A stretch of DNA of 64,000 bases, from NCBI GenBank assembly GCA_036346355.1, contig CM070581.1, positions 5,704,001 through 5,768,000 of the forward strand, read 5' to 3'. The translations under genes were made by a program, and so were the position numbers. This document shows, piece after piece, positions 56,824 through 64,000 of the stretch. The first letter of the stretch is position 1. Every line of letters begins with the position of its first letter. The notes below the pieces were generated by a model. That model worked only from the letters and a program-made list of their open reading frames with translations, was not told the origin of the DNA and ran no database searches. The stretch comes from Rhipidocladum racemiflorum (taxonomy: Eukaryota > Streptophyta > Magnoliopsida > Poales > Poaceae).

Positions 56824-57990
56824 TCACTCTGAGAATAGGTTTGGAAACTCTTTCCTCAAATCCTCTTCACGCTCCCAAGTCGCTTCGCTTTCTTCATGGT
56901 TGCTCCACTGAACTCTACAGAAACGGGTTGACTTATTTCTGGTCTCTCGATCCATTGTGTCCAGAATCCTCACGGGATGCTCCTTATAAGTCAAATCCTC
57001 TTGCAACTCAATTAACTCTAGCGACGTCTGTTCCTCAGGAACTCGGAGACACCTCTTCAACTGGGACACATGGAATACATCATGCACTCCTGCCAACGAC
57101 TGTGGCAACTCCAGCTGGTAAGCAACTTCACCTCTGCGACTCAAAATCTTAAATGGTCCAACATAACGGGGTGCGAGTTTCCCTTTGGCATGGAACCTCT
57201 TAACTCCCCTGAGAGGCGTAACTCTGAGGTATACAAAATCTTCTGGTTCAAAACTCAAATCCCTGCGACGGTTGTCAGCATAACTCTTCATCGAGAATGG
57301 GCGATCTTCAACCTTTCCCTAATCATGGCGACCGCTCTTGACCTCTTGAAGAATATCAGGCCCAAAGACACGGCGCTCGGTCTCATTCCAATTTAATGGC
57401 GTCCGACAGGTCGACCATACAAAGGCCTCAAAAGGTGACATCTGTAAACTAGCCTCGATAACTATTGTTGTAATCGAACTCGGCATACGGCAAACTCTTA
57501 TCCCAAGAGGTAGCATAAGCCAATGCACAAGCTCTCAACATATCCTCCGAATCTGGTTGACTCTTTCTGGTCTGTCCATCCGTGCATGGATGATAGGTCA
57601 GTACTAAAGTTCAAACGGGTTCCCATGGCTTCATGCAACTTATTCCGTAACCTTGAGGTAAATTGGGTACCTCTGTCCGATACAATTCTTTTCGCACTCC
57701 GTGCAAACAGACAATCCTCGATCATGTACAATTACGCTAATTTATCTCCCGAGTAAGTGGTCTTCACGGATAAAATGGGCTACTTTAGTTAAGCGATCCA
57801 CTATAACCCATATGGAGTCGTGAACCTCCTTGAGTCTTCGGCAAACCGGTAATGAAATCCATTCCGATTTCCTCCCACTTCCACTCGTATTTTTAGCGGT
57901 GTAGCAATCCTGCCGGTCTCGATGCATTGCCTTGACTCTCGGCATACGTCGCACAACGCAACATGCTCGGCAACTTCACGTTTCATACTC
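56824..57990 (-). pseudogene. Element H integrase with C-terminal chromodomain
   Basis: The 57291-56824 frame is open for 155 residues. It begins MKSYADNRRRDLSFEPEDFVYL and has the integrase C-terminal GPFKILSRRGEVAYQLELP and HDVFHVSQLKRCL, followed by a chromodomain at about 56827-56988: YKEHPVRILD, VQWSNH, EATWERE. Chromodomains steer integration towards methylated histones. Upstream, at 57960-57500, pieces show ALCDVCRESRQ (zinc site), SIWVIVDRLTKVAHFI (first catalytic Asp), SDRGTQFTSRL (second Asp) and YHPQTDGQSERV-like text that is garbled. Frame changes break the core, while the chromodomain part is intact. Confidence 0.82.
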
Positions 57991-58379
57991 GGCCACTAAT
58001 CTCTCCTTGAGATCCCGATACATCTTGGCGCTTCCGGATGAATTGAGTACTTGAGTCATGGGCTTCTTCCAAAATCGATTGCTTTAACTCCTTTTGTTAG
58101 GCACACAAATGCGATCCTTCATCCACAACGTGCCTTGCTCATCCAACTTGAAGTCCTCTGCCTTGCCTTCCTCCTTGATGGACTTAATCCTGCGGATCTT
58201 GTCATCATCCTTTGTCCTTCTCGGATCTGATTCTCTAGGGTAGGCTTTACTTCTAATGCGGCCAAGAATCCGCTAGGTACAACCTCAATCTTCATTTTAC
58301 GAAAGTCCTCACATAACTCATCCTCGACTTGTGGCTAGCAACGTACTCACGGTATGGCTTTTCCGACTCAGAGCATCGG

Positions 58380-59610
58380 CTACTCGTTGGCCTTCCCGGA
58401 TGGTAATGGATTCCAACATTGTAGTCCTTGATTAACTCTAACCATCTCCTTTGCCTCATATTCGAGATCCGACTGGGTGAATATGTACTTAAGGCTCTTA
58501 TGATCCGTATATACTTCACATCTGTTTCGATCGAGATAGTGACGCCATATCTTCAAGGCATGCACTACTACCGCTAACTCTAGGTCATGTGTCGGATAAT
58601 TTTCCTCATGCGGCCTCAAGCGCCTTGATGCATAAGCGGCGACCTTTCCATTCTCAGCATCAAGACACATCCAAGTCCTTGGCGTGATGCGTCACAATAA
58701 ATATCGAAGCTTTGAGCAACATCCGGTAGAACTAACACCGGTCTTGATGTCAATCGCTTCTTCAGCTCCTGAAATCCTTTCTCACATTCTCAAGGCGTCC
58801 ATGCAAACTTCTTTTCCTTCTTCAGAATTGCGTAAGAGGTTTCGCAATTGTTGAGAAGCCTTCGATGAAAGCGGCGGTAGTATCCTGCCATTCCAAGGAA
58901 ACTCCGAATGGTCACGATCTTTGGTCGCTCCCAATGTAACACGACTTCTACTTTGCTTGGATCTACGGCGACTCTTCTGCGGTCATTACATGTCCCGAAA
59001 CTCCACATTGTCCTTCCAAAAATCACACTTGCTGAACTTGGCGAAAAGTTGTCGCTCCTCGGCTTTTCCAAAACTCGCCTTAAGTGTTCGGCATGTTCAC
59101 TCTGTCTTAGAGTAGATTAGGATATCGTCTATGAACACGACGACAAACTTGTCCAAATATTCCATGAACACCTTATTCATCATATTCATGAAATAATTTG
59201 GCGCGTTAAATCGATCCAAAGGACATAATCAGAACTCGTAATGTCCATATCTTGACGAGAATGCGATCTTGAATATCTTACGATCGGATCTTCAATCGAT
59301 GGTATCCCGATCTCGAGATCAATCTTGGAGAAAACTCCGGCTCCTCTCGGTGATCAAACAAATCATCAATCCTAGGTAGCGGATACTTATTCTTCACGGT
59401 GACTTCATTGAGTGCACGGTAGTCGATGCACATCCTGAAACTTCCATCCTTTTCTTGACAAACAAAAGCGGTGCTCCCCACGGCGACGAACTCGGCCTCG
59501 ATAAATCCTTTCTCCATTAACTCTTCTAGCTGTTTCTTCATCTCTACCAACTCCTCGGTGGACATCCGATAGGGTCTCTTTGCTATCGGTCTTTGTGCAG
59601 TACAAGCTCT
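58380..59610 (-). pseudogene. Element H reverse transcriptase and RNase H
   Basis: Reverse transcriptase pieces: MSTEELVEMKKQLEELMEKG, KDGSFRMCIDYRALNEVTVK, YPLPRIDDLFD at 59565-59330, then after a shift SGYHRLKI. The active site FIDD is encoded by 59121-59135 (minus). RNase H runs from 58670: AAYASRRLRPHEENYPTHDLEL, WRHYLDRNRCEVYTDHKSLK, where the Asp-Glu-Asp residues are kept. Frames shift at about 59330, 59000 and 58760. Several of these breaks sit at CAG/CTG sites. Confidence 0.8.
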
Positions 59611-59929
59611 ATCACAAACTCTATGTCCCCTGTCTCAGCGGCATACCGTAGATCTTCGGGAAAAATATCGGGTACTCATTCACTCTTTGAGACATCATCT
59701 ATGCTGATTGACTTGGTATCGTTAACCATCAACTGTCCATCCCTAAGCTGCAGTGGCTTGAAATTCCACTTTCTTCCCACACGGGCTCTCAATCGAGATA
59801 GTCCTTCGTCCACAATCCAATACGGCCTTGTGCTTGGATAACCAATCCATTCCCAATATGACGTCTAAGGTCTGGGTCTCCAAAATTATAAGGTTTGCTA
59901 GGAACTATTCCACCTATTAGTATTCTCAC

Positions 59930-60150
59930 CCCGGAACATCCTACTTTCGTTCGGAGTTCTAACCAGGGTTTGAACTAAAAGCATGCACTTAAGTCTTGCA
60001 ATCCTCAAATCATTTCTAGTAGCAAAGCCTTGCGAAACGAACGAATCTGAAGCTCCAGAGTCAAACAAAAGCATTGCAGTACTGAGTTAACAAGTAACTT
60101 ACCCAAGACGACGTCCGTCGCATTCTCGCAGGCATCGGCGGTGACATGGT
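59930..60150 (-). pseudogene. Element H aspartic protease remnant
   Basis: On the minus strand VNHVTADACENATDVVLGK (60150-60095) leads to AMLLFDSGASDSFVSQGFA across one frame change. DSGAS (60052-60066) is the intact retropepsin active site. Confidence 0.68.
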
Positions 60151-60289
60151 TGACTCGTCCTCTCACCACGATGCAGGGTGTGGCTCCTGGTGTTGGCGTC
60201 CTAGCTGGGTGGTTCCTAGATTGAAGCGAACCGGGTCACTCCTGCTGTCTTCTTTGGACAATCATGGCAAAGTGTCACGGCTCGTTGCG

Positions 60290-61230
60290 CTTGTAGCGTC
60301 TCACTGTTCCTTCTTGTTGCACCGAGTAGCGTTTCTAGCGGTGGGTCTGCAGTAGTTCTGATTGATGTGTCTTGGTGCTGGGATGGTGTCCTTGTTGCAT
60401 TCTGTGGTTGGAATCAAGAATTGATTTGGTGCAACTCTCGACGCCATTTGCGTTCCACTGGCGTGATCCTTCTTTGTTGCATCCTGCGCTTCTGTTCTCA
60501 TCCGGTTCCTTGCGCTTGTCCTCAAGAATAAGTGCCTTATTCACCAGCTCTTGGAAATCTGGAAAGGTGTGGGTGATCAACCCTACTTGCAATCCCGAGT
60601 TAAGTCCCTTCATAAAGCGAGACTGCCTGGATTTATCTGTCGCTACATCCTCAAAGCGTAGCGTGCTAGGCTGTGTGAACTTGTTCAGTAGTCGACCACC
60701 GGTGATTACCTTGCTTGATGCTCGAACTCCTCCTTCTTAAGGTCCATGATTCCTTCAGGCACGTGATCTTGTCGAATGCACCGTGAACTCTTCCCAAGTG
60801 ATATCTTGAGGGTTCTCTTGCGTGGCACGTAAGTTCTCCCACCATTCTGGCCAATTTGTTCCTTCCGGTGATGAGAAGCGTAGAGTACCTTCTCATTTCC
60901 TATGCATTGAGCTATGTGTAGCTTCCTCTCGATTGATCTTAACCAATCATCGGCCTCCAATGGATTGGCATTCGGAAAAAGTGGGTGGGTGAGTTCTCAT
61001 GAACTCGATAGTCTTGTATTCTCAAGCGTGGTCCCCGATTAACTTGATTAGCGGTGGACTGCGGTGGCGTGTTGCATTTGTTGCATCATAGCATGCATCA
61101 ATCGAGTCAGGCGGCAACAGAAAAGCTCAAATTCTGCACATCCAAAGGGCGGTCTTTGGTGCTCCTCATTGGGGTTTTTCGGGCGAGAACCACTCCCATT
61201 GCTTCCAAAGTTTCCACGGGTGTTCACCAT
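60290..61230 (-). pseudogene. Element H gag
   Basis: Starts MVNTRGNFGSNGSGSRP at 61230. Following pieces: EADDWLRSIERKLHIAQC (60957-60900), the Gag core start, EELTCHARE-like, and MKGLNSGLQVGLITHTFPDFQELVNKALILEDKRKE (60613-60505). The CCHC knuckle expected near 60350 is scrambled (cysteines visible as NQNYCRPTARNATRCN). Four or more frame changes. Confidence 0.7.
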
Positions 61231-61457
61231 CTGGCCGATTTGCTCTAGGTTTAGAGATGAGAGGGAAACAAGAATAGACAAGTAATATGGAACTTATGCG
61301 GGCAAAAGGTGTAACTTTAAGGTCCAACTTTATTATTAATAACTTGGTATGGTCGCCACAATGCCTAAGGGCCTTGCAACACATAATGCATACTCAAAGA
61401 AACAATGAAAATCCAAATCGAACTATCTCTCGAGTCTAACGCCTAAAGGGTGACTCT

Positions 61458-62214
61458 TTATTCTATGACGCGACTCGGCGAAGGAGTCTCACTATAGAAC
61501 CTATGCTCACTCATCGAGAAAACCTCCACGGCACTGAGTGCGGTGTCGTGGCATAAGCGTAACGATCGCCATGTCCAAATGATCGTGTCCTCTGTGGTAG
61601 TCGAAGAAGCGATGTCCTCATCGAGGTCTGACTCCTCCGGATCGGCTCGTGTAGCTCGATCTTGGCTCTGGTGCAGTCCGTACAAAGTCATCTCCAACTC
61701 GTCAATCCTTCGCAGAAGGTGTGCCACATACTCTTGAGCTTCCCGCCATCTGTTCTTCTCTGCCGTGATCTCCTTGCGGGCCTTCAGAGCTCCTTGCTTG
61801 TATTATCTAGTACATCCTCCTGGCGACAACAAATCGTGCCAAGCGTGTAACCGTGGCATCCTCATCCTGAATCGCCGTCAAGAAGGTTATCGCCGCGCGG
61901 ATGATAACGGAACACCGTATTCTCCAACTCTCTGGCGTGAATACGGGTAATGTGCCGCATTGCTCGTCGTGATACTTCTTGGATACCCATCTGCATTGTA
62001 GATCTCCTGGCGGTCAGTGTATCGGGCGATTGCCTGGGCCCTTCTTCCTAGCAGGTACCTCAATCTTTACGTCACAAGCCTTGATCAATCCCGCTTGTCT
62101 GATCACTTCCACTTGGTATTGGGGCTTCTTAAAATCTCCGAGAGTTTGTAGCATATGCCAAAGTTCCGCGGCGTGACCAACTCCCAGATCAACGTAGTTG
62201 AACTCTTCCTCCAT
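61458..62214 (-). pseudogene. Extra ORF upstream of gag in element H
   Basis: Between the primer site and gag, the minus strand opens MEEEFNYVDLGVGHAAELWH and continues MLQTLGDFKKPQYQVEV, KACDVKIEVPARKKGPG for 66 residues. Further segments in shifted frames include REIYNADGYPRSITTS-like text, ENTVFRYHPRGDNLL, RKEITAEKNRWREAQEYVAH and LLRRIDELEMTLYGLHQ, the last with coiled-coil character, then an acidic stretch. I recall similar hypothetical proteins from grass genomes but can name no domain. It is not needed in the standard chromovirus layout. Confidence 0.5.
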
Positions 62215-62417
62215 CTGTCACAAGAGTGCTTTACGTAAGAACTCGGAATTTTTGAATTGTGACAAGGTAAGGAAAAATTTCAGCAAGAGACAAGAAAAGA
62301 GAGAAGGGGATAAGTCGAGATGTCATTTCTTATCTTGACAAATTTTTAGCTTTTAGAAAATAGGTATTATCCTCACTACGACCATTCTAGCTAGGGTTGA
62401 GCCTACAGTCAAGTATG

Positions 62418-62429
62418 GCTCTGATACCA
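62418..62429 (-). other. Element H primer-binding site (initiator tRNA-Met)
   Basis: Minus strand TGGTATCAGAGC, exact complement of the initiator tRNA-Met 3' end, four bases inside the LTR. Confidence 0.92.
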
Positions 62430-62433
62430 CCTC

Positions 62434-64000
62434 TGTCGGGACCCCGAATTTGCAAATCCGGACCCTCTGTGTATTCAGCACTAGTCCAGGAACGCGCTAG
62501 TGCACACAGTCTTAACATCGGTAAATATCACAATCATACCACTCGATACTTAATAGAGTACTTTATTTAAATAGTCAAACTGGTTACTTGACCTTATGGT
62601 CAAGTTACAAATATATGCCTCGCAAGGCGAAACTTATTCAGAGAGAAATAATAATAGCAGCGGAAAATCAAACAACTTCGTGGCGCCATCCAGTATACCA
62701 CAGGCAACTGACTGGGCTCGCTTCCCTAAGTAGACGGATCCTCTTGAAGTTCCTCCTCCAAAGCTGGTGTAGTCTCCTCTTCAACTGATGTTGTGTTGAG
62801 GCAAGGGTGAGTACTTGGTACTCAAAGAAGTCATGCATGAATGCAAAGCTAATATACTATATGCATGGCTTGGTACAAAGGAATAGCTCAAGGTATATTT
62901 GCGATGCTTGACATTTGACAAGTAATATAAATAGATTCGAAAGCAGTAGAAATAAGAAAAGCATAAATAACTTTTTCAAGAGGATTTAGTCAACATCCTT
63001 CCCAACCTAAACCACATTTCCATCAACGTCATTATTTATCCAACCCAACCTTTCAAACCAAGTCATTTTTGAGAAAATCTAACCCTTGATCAGTAATTCC
63101 CGGCGATGTCCAATACCGCGGACACGGCTATTCGAATAGATTCTAAACTCTGCAGAGGTTATGCACTTTACCCACAAGATACAATCAAACACCACAAAGG
63201 CGAAGTTCAGTAACAAAGTCTTTGGAAACCTCTAACAATACAAGTGGTCCTCCCGGTTATTGCAAGACTAACCCTTCCCTTCGCTAAGGCGAAGTCTAGG
63301 CCAATCAACCGTTAGATGGGTACTGGCCTCGGCCAGACGCTCCCCGCATAACTTACACAAAGGGTGTAGTTGACCTCCTGAGGTCCCACAGTGCGTTATT
63401 AGCAACTTAGTCAACTAGGTCCGTCCCATTCTGGACATGTGGTTGCACGTTAGACCCAGTTCAAAGGCTTGCAAGGTTAAGTCCTTAGGGTGACCAGGCA
63501 AGACTACCCAAGAACCAAATCAACATCCCCAATGCCACAATCGCCCACTTGATTACTCTTGCCACATGCCCCGGCCGAAAATCGCTTATCAAACCCCGCT
63601 TGATTACCATGCACCACGTGCCATCAACCTCACATGATACTTTTCCAAAACAGGTTCAATATATTATTAAGTCAATATTAACATTTGATTATCCAAAAAT
63701 CATGTCATGAGCACGAAAGGTGTCTAAGCAAAGATACTACAACGGTCTAAACCCATGTTGGCAATTTAATAATGTCCAACTAGTAATCCACAACTAGGGT
63801 GACAAAGGGTCATGGCACATACTTAAGTAATCAAGGTGTCATACAAAGAAATTGGTATTTATCTAACCCCATGTTTAAACAAAGTATCTTTCTAATTGAA
63901 CTAGCATGCAATAGTTTAAATCAAAATAAGTTTCAAAATAGGATCAACATGGTCAAAGCACAACTTGCCTTCAAAAAGTACTTGTTCTTGGTCTTGAGTT
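62434..64000 (-). repeat. Element H 5' LTR (right copy, cut by the window end)
   Basis: Starts TGTCGGGACCCCG and follows 53302-54880. Long exact matches alternate with small scrambled patches. Confidence 0.92.

Larger units (their letters stand above)
53302..64000 (-). mobile_element. Element H: Tekay-like chromovirus (Ty3/Gypsy), right end beyond window
   Basis: A full LTR (53302-56781), internal region 56782-62433 and the beginning of a second LTR (62434-64000) are present, in minus orientation. Order on the minus strand: LTR, tRNA-Met primer site, an extra 5' ORF, gag, protease, reverse transcriptase, RNase H, integrase, chromodomain, polypurine tract, LTR. A C-terminal chromodomain with LTRs above 3 kb points to the Tekay (Del) clade. 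Coding frames are repeatedly shifted. The two LTR parts are nearly identical, so insertion looks recent. The left TSD candidate is TGTTC (53297-53301); the right one is outside. Confidence 0.9.

Overview
This window is nuclear DNA from a grass (Poaceae). The evidence is split, GT-AG spliced genes with plant-type proteins, grass MITEs, chromovirus and Tat-type Ty3/Gypsy elements, a SIRE-type Ty1/Copia element, and an NF-YA gene that carries a miR169 site in its 3' UTR. I cannot name the species. Only two ordinary host genes are supported; almost everything else is nested transposable elements, most of which can be bounded by target site duplications (TSDs).

Layout. 1-1441: a hAT transposase tail and a Copia LTR+gag fragment lying in, or ending, the WAV2 locus. 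1957-4548 (minus): five exons of a WAV2/BEM46-like alpha/beta hydrolase; intron 1 begins with GC, and the 3' exons are not in the window. 4919-5110: a MITE. 5151-16798: a chromovirus-type solo LTR (TSD GCAAT) split by a complete Tat-type Gypsy element at 6881-16237 (TSD ACAAT). 16804-19322: a decayed LTR-like block. 19530-40168: a second Tat-type Gypsy element (TSD TAACT) that hosts two insertions, a solo LTR inside gag at 21151-25496 (TSD GAAGG) and a 3'-truncated Copia element at 28915-34691. 40174-48000: intergenic DNA with tRNA-like sequences, a Stowaway MITE in one arm of a tandem duplication, another solo LTR (42822-44982, TSD ATGGT) and two hAT-type non-autonomous elements with 8-bp TSDs. 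48050-53301 (plus): NF-YA, 299 aa in six coding exons. 53302-64000: a Tekay-like chromovirus in minus orientation, with one full 3.48-kb LTR, internal region, tRNA-Met primer site and the start of the second LTR, which runs off the window.

How the parts relate. The two host genes are separated by about 45 kb of nested retroelements. Both Tat-type elements carry, downstream of pol and on the opposite strand, a spliced gene with the same recognisable plant-transposon motif. In the second element that gene is bracketed by two polypurine-tract-like sequences. This antisense gene is the closest thing here to an under-described system. The chromovirus sits 465 bp past the NF-YA stop codon, and its LTR promoter points back towards NF-YA.

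Caution on sequence quality. The two LTR copies of the 3' chromovirus are identical over long AT-rich stretches but differ in compact scrambled patches mostly at CAG/CTG/CCG sites. Some frameshifts in the retroelements may therefore be base-calling errors and not real decay. All calls were made by eye from the sequence; no database search was run.
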